From Rhizobium etli CFN 42 (GTDB taxonomy: Bacteria; Pseudomonadota; Alphaproteobacteria; Rhizobiales; Rhizobiaceae): a DNA stretch of 64,000 nucleotides. This document shows, piece by piece, positions 1-11,829 of this stretch; the stretch's first letter is position 1, and each line of letters begins with the position of its first letter. The position numbers and the translations under genes are program-made. Under the pieces are notes generated by a model. That model was not told where the DNA came from. It saw only the letters and a list, made by a program, of their open reading frames with translations, and did not search any database. The stretch covers positions 62,001 through 126,000 of the forward strand of contig NC_007764.1 of assembly GCF_000092045.1 (NCBI RefSeq), in the 5' to 3' direction.

Positions 1-412
1 CCGGCCCGAGATAGCCGGGGGTCACCGGCACGCCGGCTGCCTGCATCAGTTCCTTCGCGGCGTCTTTAAGCCCCATCGCCCGGATGGCAGCCGGCGGCGC
101 GCCGACCCAGAGAATGCCGGCCTTCTCGACCGCTTCGGCAAATTCGGCATTCTCCGAAAGAAAACCGTAGCCCGGATGGATTGCGGCCGCGCCGGTTTTG
201 CGGGCTGCTTCGAGGATGCGTGCCTCAGACAGATAGCTTTCGCGGGCCGGCGGCGGCCCGATGGCGACCGCTTCGTCCGCCTCCCGCACGAAGGGCAGGC
301 CGGCGTCGGCCTCGGAGTAGACGGCGATCGTGCGGATGCCGGCAGCCTTTGCCGTGCGGATGATGCGGCGGGCGATTTCGCCCCGGTTGGCGATGAGCAG
401 GCTTTCCATCAT
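1..412 (-). CDS. mccA: Methylcrotonoyl-CoA carboxylase biotin-carboxylase subunit, N-terminal part (3' end outside window)
   Basis: This is the alpha subunit that carboxylates biotin with ATP and bicarbonate for 3-methylcrotonyl-CoA carboxylation, the fourth step of leucine breakdown. Only about the first 137 residues are inside the window. They begin with the biotin-carboxylase N-terminal signature LLIANRGEIARRI and later show IHPGYGFLSENAEFA, typical of the pre-ATP-grasp fold. Two adjacent ATG codons exist (412 and 409). The gene follows mccB by six bases on the same strand, so it belongs to the ivd-mccB-mccA operon. The N-terminus alone would fit any acyl-CoA or pyruvate carboxylase. The neighbours make methylcrotonoyl-CoA the likely substrate. 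Confidence 0.88.
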   Translation of the reverse strand, partial: MMESLLIANRGEIARRIIRTAKAAGIRTIAVYSEADAGLPFVREADEAVAIGPPPARESYLSEARILEAARKTGAAAIHPGYGFLSENAEFAEAVEKAGILWVGAPPAAIRAMGLKDAAKELMQAAGVPVTPGYLGP

Positions 413-418
413 GCCGCC

Positions 419-2029
419 TCACATCCGGAACACGCCGAAGCGCGGCCCTTTCGGGATCGGCGCATTCAGGCAGGCGGAGAAAGCAAGGCCGAGCACGTCC
501 CGCGTCCGACTGGGATCGATGATGCCGTCGTCCCAGAGGCGGGCGGTGGCATAATAGGGATTGCCTTCGGCCTCGTAGCTGGCGCGGATCGGCGCCTTGA
601 AAGCCTCCTCTTCTTTGACAGGCCAATTCTCTCCGCGCGCCTCCAGCGCGTCGCGGCGGATGGTGGCGAGCACGGAAGCCGCCTGTTCGCCGCCCATGAC
701 GCTGATGCGGCTGTTCGGCCAGGTGAAGAGGAAACGCGGGCGATAGGCGCGGCCGCACATGCCGTAATTGCCCGCGCCGAAACTGCCGCCGATGATGACG
801 GTGACCTTCGGCACGGTCGCCGTCGCGACCGCCGTCACCAGCTTTGCCCCGTCCTTGGCGATGCCGCCGGCCTCATAGCGGCCGCCGACCATGAAACCGG
901 AGATATTCTGCAGGAACAGCAACGGCACGCGGCGCTGACAGGCGAGCTCGATGAAATGCGCACCCTTCAGCGCGCTTTCGGAAAAGAGCACGCCATTATT
1001 GGCGATGACGGCGACCGGCATGCCCCAGATGCGGGCGAAGCCGCAGATCAGCGTGGAGCCGTAGAGCGGCTTGAACTCATGCAGTTCCGAGCCGTCGACG
1101 ATCCTGCCGATCACCTCGCGCACGTCATAGGGCGAGCGCACGTCATCGGGGATGAGGCCAAGGAGATCGTCCGCATCGAGTTTCGGCGGCCGCGGAGGCT
1201 GGATGTCGATATCGACAGATTTGACGCTGTTGAGGCTGGCGACGATGTCGCGCATGAGGAGGAGCGCATGTTCGTCATTCTCGGCGACATGATCGACAAC
1301 GCCGGAGCGGCGGCCATGGGTCTCGGCGCCGCCGAGCTCTTCGGCCGAGATGATCTCGCCGGTGGCGGCTTTGACCAGTGGCGGACCTGCGAGGAAGATC
1401 GTGCCCTGATTGCGCACGATCACCGTCTCGTCGGACATGGCCGGCACGTAGGCGCCACCGGCCGTGCAGCTTCCCATGACGCAGGCGATCTGCGCAATGC
1501 CTTCGGCCGACATCTGCGCCTGATTGTAGAAGATCGCGCCGAAATGGTCGCGGTCGGGAAAGACCTCGGCCTGATGCGGAAGATTGGCGCCGCCGCTATC
1601 CACCAGATAGAGGCAGGGCAGCCGGTTCTGCAGGGCGATTTCCTGCGCCCTGAGATGTTTCTTGACCGTCATCGGGAAATAGGCGCCGCCCTTTACGGTC
1701 GCGTCATTGGCGACGATCATCACCTCGCGGCCGCAAACGCGGCCGATGCCCGATATGATACCGGCGCCCGGCGCCTCGTTGCCATACATGCCGTTGGCCG
1801 CCAGCGTGCCGATCTCCAGGAAGGGGCTGCCGGCATCGAGCAGGAGCTGAATGCGGTCGCGCGGCAGGAGCTTGCCCTTGCCGGTATGGCGCTCGCGCGC
1901 CGTCGGCGATCCGCCCTCACGCGCTTTCGCAGAACGCTCGTAGAGTTCGTCGATAAGCGCTCGGTTCTTGGCGGTATTGGCTTTGAAGCTTTCGCTGTCG
2001 CGATCGATCGCAGTCGAAATCATCGTCAT
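419..2029 (-). CDS. mccB: Methylcrotonoyl-CoA carboxylase carboxyltransferase (beta) subunit
   Basis: This carboxyltransferase subunit moves the carboxyl group from biotin to 3-methylcrotonyl-CoA, giving 3-methylglutaconyl-CoA in leucine degradation. The 536-residue product is the usual length. It carries crotonase-fold carboxyltransferase motifs such as [16 protein letters not shown] and [16 protein letters not shown]. The start at 2029 is chosen because its ATG overlaps the ivd stop as ATGA, showing translational coupling; an in-frame ATG at 2023 is also possible. A longer open frame upstream runs through the ivd coding region and is rejected. The partner subunit mccA follows after six bases. 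Confidence 0.95.
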   Translation of the reverse strand: MTMISTAIDRDSESFKANTAKNRALIDELYERSAKAREGGSPTARERHTGKGKLLPRDRIQLLLDAGSPFLEIGTLAANGMYGNEAPGAGIISGIGRVCGREVMIVANDATVKGGAYFPMTVKKHLRAQEIALQNRLPCLYLVDSGGANLPHQAEVFPDRDHFGAIFYNQAQMSAEGIAQIACVMGSCTAGGAYVPAMSDETVIVRNQGTIFLAGPPLVKAATGEIISAEELGGAETHGRRSGVVDHVAENDEHALLLMRDIVASLNSVKSVDIDIQPPRPPKLDADDLLGLIPDDVRSPYDVREVIGRIVDGSELHEFKPLYGSTLICGFARIWGMPVAVIANNGVLFSESALKGAHFIELACQRRVPLLFLQNISGFMVGGRYEAGGIAKDGAKLVTAVATATVPKVTVIIGGSFGAGNYGMCGRAYRPRFLFTWPNSRISVMGGEQAASVLATIRRDALEARGENWPVKEEEAFKAPIRASYEAEGNPYYATARLWDDGIIDPSRTRDVLGLAFSACLNAPIPKGPRFGVFRM

Positions 2030-3171
2030 GATGCGATGAGCTCCCGCCCGATCAGATAGCGGCGGATCTCGTTGGTGCCGGCCCCGATATCGTAGAGCTT
2101 GGCGTCGCGCAAAAAGCGCTCGACCGGCCATTCCTTGGTATAGCCGGCGCCGCCAAGCGCCTGGATCGCCTCCAGCGACACCTTCACGGCGTTCTCGCTG
2201 GCAAAGAGGATCGCGGCGGCCGCATCGGTGCGGGTCGTGCGGCCGGCGTCGCAGGCGCGGGCGACAGAATAGACATAGGCGCGCGCCGAATTCAGCGCCA
2301 CATACATGTCGGCAATCTTGGCCTGCATCAGCTGGAAATCGCCGATCGGTTTGCCGAACTGCTTGCGATCGCGCACATAGGGCAGCACGACATCAAGGCA
2401 GGCCTGCATGATGCCGAGCGGGCCGCCGGCAAGCACGGCGCGCTCGTAATCGAGGCCGGACATTAGGATCTTCACGCCCTCTCCCTCCCTGCCCATCAGC
2501 GCCTCGGCCGGCACCTCGCAATCCTGGAAGACCAGTTCGGCCGTATCGCTGCCGCGCATGCCGAGCTTGGAGAGCTTCTTGGAGACGCTGAAGCCGGGCA
2601 GGGCTTTTTCGATGATGAAGGCGGAGATGCCTTTCGGACCGGCTGCGGGATCGCTCTTGGCATAGACGACGAGTACGTCGGCATGCGGGGCATTGGTGAT
2701 CCAGAACTTCGCGCCGTTCAGAATATAGCGGTCGCCTCTCTTCTCAGCACGCAACCGCATGGAGACGACATCCGAACCAGAGCCCACCTCCGACATGGCA
2801 AGCGAGCCGACATGCTCGCCCGAGATCAGCTTGGGCAGATGACGGCGCTTCTGCTCCGCCGATCCCCAGCGGCGGATTTGATTGACGCAGAGATTGGAAT
2901 GGGCGCCGTAGCTGAGGCCAACGGAAGCCGAGGCGCGCGAGACCTCCTCCATGGCGACGACGTGCTCGAGATAGCCGAGACCCGCACCGCCGAATTCCTC
3001 CTCGACAGTGATGCCATGCAGGCCGAGTGCGCCCATCTGGGGCCAGAGCTGGCGCGGAAACGTGTTGCTTTCGTCGATTTCGGCTGCCAGCGGAGCTATA
3101 CGATCGGCTGCAAACCGCGCCGTCGTGTCGCGGATCGCGTCCGCAGTTTCGCCAAGCGAAAAGTCAAACAT
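2026..3171 (-). CDS. ivd: Isovaleryl-CoA dehydrogenase
   Basis: This FAD enzyme oxidises isovaleryl-CoA to 3-methylcrotonyl-CoA, the step before MccAB. It has 381 residues with the complete acyl-CoA dehydrogenase fold: [15 protein letters not shown] in the FAD/substrate region and [15 protein letters not shown]. Two details point to isovaleryl-CoA dehydrogenase. The glutamate in [10 protein letters not shown] (around residue 240) matches the unusual catalytic glutamate of this subfamily. The C-terminal site that holds the catalytic Glu in most relatives reads [10 protein letters not shown], without Glu. It is the first gene of the leucine operon and overlaps mccB by four bases. Its promoter region (3172-3332) is shared with the divergent antitoxin gene. 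Confidence 0.95.
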   Translation of the reverse strand: MFDFSLGETADAIRDTTARFAADRIAPLAAEIDESNTFPRQLWPQMGALGLHGITVEEEFGGAGLGYLEHVVAMEEVSRASASVGLSYGAHSNLCVNQIRRWGSAEQKRRHLPKLISGEHVGSLAMSEVGSGSDVVSMRLRAEKRGDRYILNGAKFWITNAPHADVLVVYAKSDPAAGPKGISAFIIEKALPGFSVSKKLSKLGMRGSDTAELVFQDCEVPAEALMGREGEGVKILMSGLDYERAVLAGGPLGIMQACLDVVLPYVRDRKQFGKPIGDFQLMQAKIADMYVALNSARAYVYSVARACDAGRTTRTDAAAAILFASENAVKVSLEAIQALGGAGYTKEWPVERFLRDAKLYDIGAGTNEIRRYLIGRELIAS

Positions 3172-3332
3172 GGCACTCCTCCCGCTGAAATATGTAGCGC
3201 GGGTTGCGGCAGGTTCAAAGTGCTGTTGATTTCGATGCAGGTGAGGCCGTCCAGATCGAAGTCATGCACATGCCATTTCTTGAAAAGATGGGAGATATGG
3301 AATATATGGAAATAAAGAACGGAGATGATCCC

Positions 3333-3593
3333 ATGCGACAATTCACGACAGGCGATCTCAACAAGCAGGTCGGCGATGTCACCGATGCTGCGAGCCGGGA
3401 ACCGGTCGTTCTCACCCGTCATAACAAGCCGCGTTTTGTGCTCATGAGCTATGAGCACTTCGAGCGGATGCGCAGCGGCATGGACCCGCGTCGTGCCCAT
3501 CACATCTCGGAGATGCCGGACGAACATGCCGAGTTGTTCGGCGAGGCGATCGAGCGGCTGGCGAGGGGTGAAGGCTACGACGATGAGCCATGA
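3333..3593 (+). CDS. Type II antitoxin, Phd/YefM-like
   Basis: This is a probable antitoxin that binds DNA and neutralises the toxin encoded immediately downstream. The 86-residue product starts MRQFTTGDLNK and continues with EPVVLTRHNKPRFVLMSYE, the classical Phd/YefM pattern of an N-terminal DNA-binding beta-sheet fold followed by an acidic, toxin-wrapping tail. The ATG at 3333 is chosen because a GGAG sits eight bases upstream; in-frame ATGs at 3297 and 3306 would add up to 12 residues. The last 11 bases overlap the toxin gene in another frame, typical of such modules. Autoregulation from the short upstream region is likely by family knowledge, but no clear operator was seen. Confidence 0.82.
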   Translation: MRQFTTGDLNKQVGDVTDAASREPVVLTRHNKPRFVLMSYEHFERMRSGMDPRRAHHISEMPDEHAELFGEAIERLARGEGYDDEP

Positions 3594-4002
3594 GTTTCGC
3601 CCCGGGGAAGTGATATCCTATCCCTATCTCTGGGCATGGCAGCAGCAGCGTGGCGAAACCGAAGGGCGCAAACAGCGGCCAGTTTGTGTCGTGGTCGCGA
3701 TCCGCAGTGTGGCCGATGGAAATACGCACCTCGTGCTTCTGGCGATCACCACACAGCCACCGCAGGCGGGAAGGGTTGCCTTGGAAATTCCCGATATCGA
3801 GCGCCGGCGTGCCGGTCTCGGTGATCTCAAGCAGAGCTGGATCATCATAGACGAATATAATTATGATGTTGTCGAGCAGTCCTGGTACATCGAGCCTTAT
3901 CAGAAGGCTCTTGGCCGCTTCAGCAAATCCTTCATGATGAAGATTGCCGCCATGTTCGTGAAAGCGCGAAGCCAATCGGATCGCGTCAAGCGGTTCGACT
4001 GA
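3583..4002 (+). CDS. Probable toxin of a type II module (PemK/MazF-like)
   Basis: The 139-residue protein begins MSHEFRPGEVISYPYLW and carries GRKQRPVCVVVAI, resembling the PGDI...RPALVV start of the PemK/MazF endoribonuclease fold. The assignment rests on this motif and on the overlapping Phd-like antitoxin. The overall sequence is divergent, so mRNA cleavage is an inference. The start is fixed by the 11-base overlap with the antitoxin frame. The 3' end overlaps the convergent AraC-type gene by 17 bases. The pair sits exactly between the leucine and isoleucine/BCKDH gene sets, suggesting later insertion. Confidence 0.65.
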   Translation: MSHEFRPGEVISYPYLWAWQQQRGETEGRKQRPVCVVVAIRSVADGNTHLVLLAITTQPPQAGRVALEIPDIERRRAGLGDLKQSWIIIDEYNYDVVEQSWYIEPYQKALGRFSKSFMMKIAAMFVKARSQSDRVKRFD

Positions 4003-5062
4003 CATAGATCTGGCCTTCCGCCTCCTCCCGCCGGAAAGCCTCTGGGCTCTTGCCCATCCACTTCCGGAAGGCGCGGAAGAAGGCGCTGGGTTCGGAATAA
4101 CCCAGCTGCACGGCGATCTCGCCGATCGTCTTCGATGAGTTCAGCAGAAGCTCGACCGCCAGATCGCGGCGGATGTCATCCTTGATGGCGGCATAGCTTT
4201 GCCCCTCGTCGTGCAGGCGGTGGCGGAGCGTCGAGGGCGGCATGCGCATGTCGGCGGCAAGTGCTGCAAAACTCGTCCAGGCATTGGGCGTGGCCTGGTT
4301 CAAGCGCCGGCGGACGGCGGCGGCGATGCCGGCATCGTAACGGTAGCGCACCAGAATATTGGCGGGGGCGCCGCGCAGGAACTGTTTCAGCGCCTGCTCG
4401 CTGCGGGAGATCGGCAGGTCGAGCATGGCGCGGTCGAAGCCGAGGCGGCTGATTGGTTGGGAGAAGCGTACGGGCGCGCCGAAGAACAGTCGGTAGTCGG
4501 CCCCTTGCTTGGGTTCGGTGCAGCGGAAATCGACGAGGCGGATCGGAATGCGCCGGCCGACTAGCCAGCAGATGATGCCGTGCAAGATGATCCAATAGGT
4601 TCGATAGGCAAAGGCCGAACGCGGGCCGCCGGCATCCCTGAGCTCGATCTCGGCAAGGCCGTCGGCGATGACTAGCTGCCCCCTGGGATCGTCGAGAACG
4701 ACATCGAGGAAGCGGAGCGCCCGGCGCAGCGCGTGACCGAGCGTCGGCGCGTGCAGCACGCAATGGCAAAGCAGCGTGAAGCTGCCGCTGCGCATCGGGC
4801 GCGCGCCCATGCCGAAGAATTCGTCGTCCAGTTCGGCAGCAATTGCCAGCCACAGCGCACCGTAAGTCTCGGCCGAAACCGGCTGGTCGACGGTCGTTGG
4901 CAGGCCGACACGGGCGAGGATCGGCTTCGTCGGCTTGCCGAGCCGCCGCAGGCTGTCGAGCGCCTCCTCCACGAAACCCGGCGCGATCATGCGTCGCTCG
5001 ATCTCAGCCATCCAATCCTCGCTATGGTAAAACTGGCCGAAATTATGGAGCAGTTCTGTCAT
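3986..5062 (-). CDS. AraC-family regulator of the OruR/ArgR-like type
   Basis: This 358-residue protein has an N-terminal ligand-sensing region of the arabinose-binding type 2 kind (roughly residues 20-200, GALWLAIAAELDDEFFGMG) and a C-terminal double helix-turn-helix ending in TIGEIAVQLGYSEPSAFFRAFRKWMGKSPEAFR, described here only in part as GYSEPSAFFRAFRKW. It is divergent from the dehydrogenase-thiolase-bkd operon, whose first start is 85 bases away. Control of branched-chain acyl-CoA or 2-oxoacid catabolism is therefore the obvious inference. The ATG at 5062 is chosen because the protein family normally begins near MTELLHNFGQF; a much longer open frame upstream runs antisense through the dehydrogenase gene. 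Confidence 0.85.
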   Translation of the reverse strand: MTELLHNFGQFYHSEDWMAEIERRMIAPGFVEEALDSLRRLGKPTKPILARVGLPTTVDQPVSAETYGALWLAIAAELDDEFFGMGARPMRSGSFTLLCHCVLHAPTLGHALRRALRFLDVVLDDPRGQLVIADGLAEIELRDAGGPRSAFAYRTYWIILHGIICWLVGRRIPIRLVDFRCTEPKQGADYRLFFGAPVRFSQPISRLGFDRAMLDLPISRSEQALKQFLRGAPANILVRYRYDAGIAAAVRRRLNQATPNAWTSFAALAADMRMPPSTLRHRLHDEGQSYAAIKDDIRRDLAVELLLNSSKTIGEIAVQLGYSEPSAFFRAFRKWMGKSPEAFRREEAEGQIYVSRTA

Positions 5063-5146
5063 CGCTTGCAATAGGTGGAGCGAATAGAATCCCTGCTGCC
5101 GGTTGCGCCTGGAGGAGGGCGCGTGCCGGCAGGGAGGACCGGATTC

Positions 5147-5914
5147 ATGCTGATCCCAGGAGCAAGTTTCATCGTCACCGGCGGCGGCTCCGGCTTGGGT
5201 GCGGCGACGGCGCGCATGCTCCTCGAGTCCGGTGGGCGCGTGACGATCGCCGATCTCAATGTTGAGGCGGGCGAGAATATCGCTCGAGAATTCGGCAGCG
5301 ATGCCCGCTTCGTCAAGGCCGATGTGACCGATGGCGAGGCTGGAGCAGCAGTGGTCGCAGCGGCTGTCGAAGCCTTCGGCACCCTGCGCGGTCTGGTCAA
5401 TTGCGCTGGCGTGGCGCCGGCCGAAAAGGTGATCGGCCGTGACGGGCCGCACCGCCTGGAGAGTTTTGCACGCACGATCGGCATCAATCTGATTGGCACC
5501 TTCAACATGATCCGGCTCGCCGCCGCCGCGATTCAGACTGGGGAACCGGATGCGGAAGGCGAACGCGGCGTGATCGTCAATACCGCCTCCGTCGCAGCCT
5601 TCGACGGTCAGATCGGCCAGGCGGCCTATGCCGCCTCCAAGGGCGGAGTGGCGGCGATGACCCTGCCAATCGCCCGCGAGCTCGCCCGTCACGGCATCCG
5701 TGTCGCATCGATCGCGCCCGGTATTTTCGAGACGCCGATGATGGCTGGCATGCCGGCCGAAGTTCAGGCAGCACTCGGCCAGAGCGTGCCCTTTCCGCCG
5801 CGGCTCGGCCGGCCGGCGGAATTTGCCGGGCTGGTGCGCCATATCTTTGAAAACAATATGCTGAACGGCGAGGTCATCCGCCTCGACGGCGCATTGCGGA
5901 TGGGCGCGCGCTGA
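5147..5914 (+). CDS. 3-hydroxyacyl-CoA dehydrogenase, HSD10-type short-chain dehydrogenase
   Basis: This is a short-chain dehydrogenase/reductase of 255 residues, the same length as HSD17B10-type 3-hydroxy-2-methylbutyryl-CoA dehydrogenases. Visible motifs are the NAD-binding [12 protein letters not shown] at the N-terminus, NCAGVAPA, and the catalytic TYxxxK set as YAASK around residue 160. The C-terminus [15 protein letters not shown] resembles HSD10 proteins. The start is set at 5147 because GGGAGG lies nine bases upstream; an in-frame start at 5075 would add 24 unconserved residues. With the thiolase and acyl-CoA dehydrogenase downstream it fits isoleucine degradation: it would oxidise 2-methyl-3-hydroxybutyryl-CoA. 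An enoyl-CoA hydratase for the preceding step is not in the window. Confidence 0.88.
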   Translation: MLIPGASFIVTGGGSGLGAATARMLLESGGRVTIADLNVEAGENIAREFGSDARFVKADVTDGEAGAAVVAAAVEAFGTLRGLVNCAGVAPAEKVIGRDGPHRLESFARTIGINLIGTFNMIRLAAAAIQTGEPDAEGERGVIVNTASVAAFDGQIGQAAYAASKGGVAAMTLPIARELARHGIRVASIAPGIFETPMMAGMPAEVQAALGQSVPFPPRLGRPAEFAGLVRHIFENNMLNGEVIRLDGALRMGAR

Positions 5915-5936
5915 GCGTCCGCCCCAAGGAGGAAAG

Positions 5937-7124
5937 ATGGCCCTGCAGGATCCTATCGTCATCGTCGGCGCGGCGCGCACGCCGATCGGCAGTTTCCAGG
6001 GAGAGCTGAAGGAGGCGACGGCGCCGGAGCTCGGAGCAACGGCGATCCGCGCTGCACTGGAGCGCAGCCGTGTCCCGGCCGAGGCGGTCGAGGAGGTTGT
6101 CTTCGGCTGCGTGCTGCCGGCGGGCCTTGGCCAGGCGCCGGCACGTCAGGCGGCGATTAGTGCCGGTCTACCCTTCGCGACGGGGAGCACCACTGTCAAC
6201 AAAATGTGCGGCTCGGGCATGAAAGCGGTCATGATGGCGCATGACCTGATCGCCGCCGGCAACGCCTCGGTGGCGGTTGCAGGCGGCATGGAAAGCATGA
6301 CCAACGCGCCCTATCTCCTTGATAGGGCCCGCGGCGGCTACAGGCTCGGCCATGGGCGTGTCGTGGATCATATGTTCCTCGACGGGCTGGAGGATGCTTA
6401 TGACAAGGGGCGCTTGATGGGCAGCTTCGCGGAGGATTGCGCGGAGGCGTATCAGTTCACGCGCGAGGCGCAGGATAATTACGCCATCGCCTCCCTGACG
6501 CGGGCGCAGAAGGCGATCGCCGACGGCTGTTTCGAAAGCGAGATCGTGGCGGTCACGGTCAAATCGGGCAAAGCCGAGCAGGTGGCAAGCCGCGACGAGC
6601 AGCCAGGCAAGGCCAAGATCGACAAGATTCCGACGTTGAAGCCCGCCTTCCGCGACGGGGGCACCGTGACTGCAGCCAATTCGAGCTCGATCTCCGACGG
6701 TGCGGCAGCCCTGGTGCTGATGCGCCGCTCCGAGGCGGAGCATCGCGGCCTTGTCCCGCTCGCCACCGTCCTCGGCCATGCCACTCATTCGCAAGCGCCC
6801 AATCTTTTCGCCACCGCGCCGATCGGCGCGCTGCAGAAGCTTTCCGACCGGACGGGCCTGGCCCTCTCGGATGTCGACCTCTTCGAAATCAACGAGGCTT
6901 TCGCCGTTGTCGCCATGGCGGCGATGCGCGATCTCGATCTGCCGCATGAAAAGGTGAACGTGCACGGCGGCGCCTGTGCCCTCGGCCATCCGATCGGCGC
7001 ATCGGGCGGCCGGATTCTGGTGACGCTGCTTTCAGCATTGGAGCGCTACGATCTGAAGCGCGGCATGGCGGCACTTTGTATCGGCGGCGGCGAGGCGACG
7101 GCCGTCGCCATCGAGCGGCACTAG
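5937..7124 (+). CDS. Acetyl-CoA C-acyltransferase (thiolase)
   Basis: This 395-residue thiolase would cleave 2-methylacetoacetyl-CoA, or acetoacetyl-CoA, to acetyl-CoA and an acyl-CoA. The nucleophilic cysteine is in [10 protein letters not shown] (near residue 90). The active-site histidine motif is [18 protein letters not shown] and the C-terminal cysteine lies in [16 protein letters not shown] stands just before the ATG. The order dehydrogenase-thiolase-acyl-CoA dehydrogenase-BCKDH suggests the last step of isoleucine catabolism, although biosynthetic thiolases of the PhaA type look similar and cannot be excluded from sequence alone. Confidence 0.92.
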   Translation: MALQDPIVIVGAARTPIGSFQGELKEATAPELGATAIRAALERSRVPAEAVEEVVFGCVLPAGLGQAPARQAAISAGLPFATGSTTVNKMCGSGMKAVMMAHDLIAAGNASVAVAGGMESMTNAPYLLDRARGGYRLGHGRVVDHMFLDGLEDAYDKGRLMGSFAEDCAEAYQFTREAQDNYAIASLTRAQKAIADGCFESEIVAVTVKSGKAEQVASRDEQPGKAKIDKIPTLKPAFRDGGTVTAANSSSISDGAAALVLMRRSEAEHRGLVPLATVLGHATHSQAPNLFATAPIGALQKLSDRTGLALSDVDLFEINEAFAVVAMAAMRDLDLPHEKVNVHGGACALGHPIGASGGRILVTLLSALERYDLKRGMAALCIGGGEATAVAIERH

Positions 7125-7141
7125 CGGGAAGGAGAAGCCAT

Positions 7142-9566
<2,425 letters not shown>

Positions 9567-9567
9567 C

Positions 9568-10581
9568 ATGGCCAGGATGACGATGATCGAGGCCGTGCGC
9601 AGCGCCATGGACGTCTCGATGGCGCGTGACGACAATGTCGTGGTTTTCGGCGAGGATGTCGGCTATTTCGGCGGCGTCTTCCGCTGTACCCAGGGCCTGC
9701 AAGCAAAATTTGGCAGGACGCGCTGCTTCGATACGCCGATCAGCGAATCCGGAATCGTCGGCACGGCGATCGGCATGGCGGCCTATGGGCTGAAGCCATG
9801 CGTCGAAATCCAGTTCGCCGATTACATGTATCCGGCCTATGACCAGCTGACGCAGGAGGCGGCGCGCATCCGCTATCGCTCGAACGGCGATTTCACCTGC
9901 CCGATCGTTGTGCGCATGCCCACAGGCGGCGGCATCTTCGGCGGCCAGACGCACAGCCAGAGCCCGGAAGCGCTTTTTACCCATGTCTGCGGGCTGAAAG
10001 TGATAGTGCCGTCCAATCCCTATGACGCCAAGGGCCTGCTGATCGCGGCGATCGAGGATCCCGATCCGGTCATGTTCCTGGAGCCGAAGCGGCTCTATAA
10101 CGGTCCCTTCGACGGTCATCATGAGCGGCCGGTGACGCCCTGGTCGAAACACGATCTCGGCGAGGTGCCCGACGGCCATTACACCATCCCGATCGGCAAG
10201 GCCGAGGTGCGGCGCGAGGGCTCGGCGGTGACCGTCATCGCCTATGGCACCATGGTGCATGTGGCGCTTGCCGCGGCCGAGGACACCGGCATCGATGCCG
10301 AGGTGATTGATTTGAGAAGCCTGCTGCCGCTCGATCTCGATACAATCGTCAGATCGGTCGCCAAGACCGGGCGCTGCGTCGTGGTTCATGAGGCGACCCT
10401 GACGTCGGGCTTCGGCGCCGAGGTCGTGTCGCTGGTCCAGGAACATTGCTTCTATCATCTCGAAGCGCCTGTTGTGCGCGTCGCCGGCTGGGACACGCCC
10501 TATCCGCATGCGCAGGAATGGGACTATTTCCCCGGCCCCGGCCGGGTCGGGCGGGCGCTGGCCGAAGTCATGGAGGCCTGA
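9568..10581 (+). CDS. bkdA2: Branched-chain 2-oxoacid dehydrogenase E1 component, beta subunit
   Basis: This is the partner of the E1 alpha subunit in the oxidative decarboxylation of branched-chain 2-oxoacids. The 337-residue product starts MARMTMIEAVRSAMD and contains the transketolase-like pyrimidine-binding region (VVFGEDVGYFGG, CFDTPISESGIVG) and the C-terminal domain with VIDLRSLLPLDLDTI. The start at 9568 is one base after the alpha stop codon. Longer in-frame starts lie inside the alpha gene and are rejected. The E2 gene starts three bases after this stop. Confidence 0.95.
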   Translation: MARMTMIEAVRSAMDVSMARDDNVVVFGEDVGYFGGVFRCTQGLQAKFGRTRCFDTPISESGIVGTAIGMAAYGLKPCVEIQFADYMYPAYDQLTQEAARIRYRSNGDFTCPIVVRMPTGGGIFGGQTHSQSPEALFTHVCGLKVIVPSNPYDAKGLLIAAIEDPDPVMFLEPKRLYNGPFDGHHERPVTPWSKHDLGEVPDGHYTIPIGKAEVRREGSAVTVIAYGTMVHVALAAAEDTGIDAEVIDLRSLLPLDLDTIVRSVAKTGRCVVVHEATLTSGFGAEVVSLVQEHCFYHLEAPVVRVAGWDTPYPHAQEWDYFPGPGRVGRALAEVMEA

Positions 10582-10584
10582 GCC

Positions 10585-11826
10585 ATGGGCGAATTCATCA
10601 TCAAGATGCCCGATGTCGGGGAAGGGGTGGCCGAGGCCGAATTGGTGGAATGGCACGTGAAGACGGGAGATCCCGTCCGCGAGGACATGGTGATCGCCGC
10701 CGTGATGACCGACAAGGCGACCGTGGAAATTCCCTCTCCGGTCAACGGCACCGTCATCTGGCTCGCCGGCGAGGTCGGGGACCGCATCGCGGTCAAGGCG
10801 CCGCTGGTGCGGATCGAGACGGGAGGTGCCGGCGAGGCACAACCGATGCGGATCTCGCAGGCGCCGACCGCCGAAGTGGTCAAAGCGGAAATCGCGAGAC
10901 CCGCCCCGACCGCGCCGGTCTCCGCAGCGCCGGCTGCTGCCGCGCCGCCCGTCGAAAAACCGCTTGCTGCCCCTTCCGTTCGGCTCTTTGCCAGGGAAAG
11001 CGGTGTCGATCTCAGGCAGGTGCAGGGGAGCGGGCCGGCCGGACGTATCCTGCGCGAAGACGTCGAGCAATTCCTGGTGCAAGGCGCCGCTCCTGTCCTC
11101 GTCAAGGGCGGATCCGTCAAGAAGACCGCGACCGAGGAGGTCAAGCTCACCGGACTGCGCCGCCGCATCGCCGAAAAGATGGTGCTTTCCACCTCGCGCA
11201 TTCCCCACATTACCTATGTGGAGGAAGTCGACGTGACGGCGCTGGAGGAGCTGCGCGCCACCATGAACGGCGACCGCAGGGAAGGACATCCGAAGCTGAC
11301 GGTTCTCCCCTTTCTGTTGCGGGCGCTGGTCAAGGCCATCTCCGAGCAGCCGGAGGTCAACGCCACTTTCGACGACGATGCCGGCATCATCACCCGCCAC
11401 AGCGCCGTCCATATCGGCATCGCCACGCAGACGCCGGCCGGTCTGACCGTGCCTGTCGTCCGGCATGCGGAGGCGCGCGGCATCTGGGATTGTGCCTCCG
11501 AGGTGGTCCGGCTGGCGGAAGCGGCGCGCTCAGGCACGGCGACGCGTGACGAGCTTTCCGGTTCCACCATCACCATCAGTTCGCTGGGCCCACTCGGCGG
11601 CATTGTCTCGACGCCCGTCATCAATCATCCCGAAGTGGCGATCATCGGCGTCAACAAGATTGCCACACGGCCGATCTGGGACGGCACCCAATTCGTGCCG
11701 CGCAAGATGATGAACCTCTCCTCCAGTTTCGATCATCGCATCATCGACGGCTGGGATGCGGCGACCTTCGTCCAGCGCATCCGCACGCTCCTCGAAACGC
11801 CGGCGCTCATTTTCATCGAAGGCTGA
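10585..11826 (+). CDS. bkdB: Branched-chain 2-oxoacid dehydrogenase E2 (lipoamide acyltransferase)
   Basis: This is the core of the complex, which transfers the acyl group from lipoamide to CoA. The 413 residues show one lipoyl domain with the modifiable lysine in MTDKATVEI (around residue 43), an Ala/Pro-rich linker (about 85-130), and a peripheral subunit-binding domain ([14 protein letters not shown] to [11 protein letters not shown], about 130-170). The catalytic domain ends in [15 protein letters not shown], with the HxxxDG active-site motif. It is separated by three bases from both bkdA2 and lpd. Confidence 0.95.
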   Translation: MGEFIIKMPDVGEGVAEAELVEWHVKTGDPVREDMVIAAVMTDKATVEIPSPVNGTVIWLAGEVGDRIAVKAPLVRIETGGAGEAQPMRISQAPTAEVVKAEIARPAPTAPVSAAPAAAAPPVEKPLAAPSVRLFARESGVDLRQVQGSGPAGRILREDVEQFLVQGAAPVLVKGGSVKKTATEEVKLTGLRRRIAEKMVLSTSRIPHITYVEEVDVTALEELRATMNGDRREGHPKLTVLPFLLRALVKAISEQPEVNATFDDDAGIITRHSAVHIGIATQTPAGLTVPVVRHAEARGIWDCASEVVRLAEAARSGTATRDELSGSTITISSLGPLGGIVSTPVINHPEVAIIGVNKIATRPIWDGTQFVPRKMMNLSSSFDHRIIDGWDAATFVQRIRTLLETPALIFIEG

Positions 11827-11829
11827 GCC

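Noticed and set aside
176..2059. Long plus-strand open frame of 627 codons
   Set aside because: It lies antisense to mccB and ivd, which have clear family motifs. The frame is open only because of codon bias at high G+C.
5075..5146. Extended start for the HSD10-like dehydrogenase
   Set aside because: The additional 24 residues are Gly/Pro/Arg-rich and not typical of the fold. A strong ribosome site stands before the ATG at 5147.
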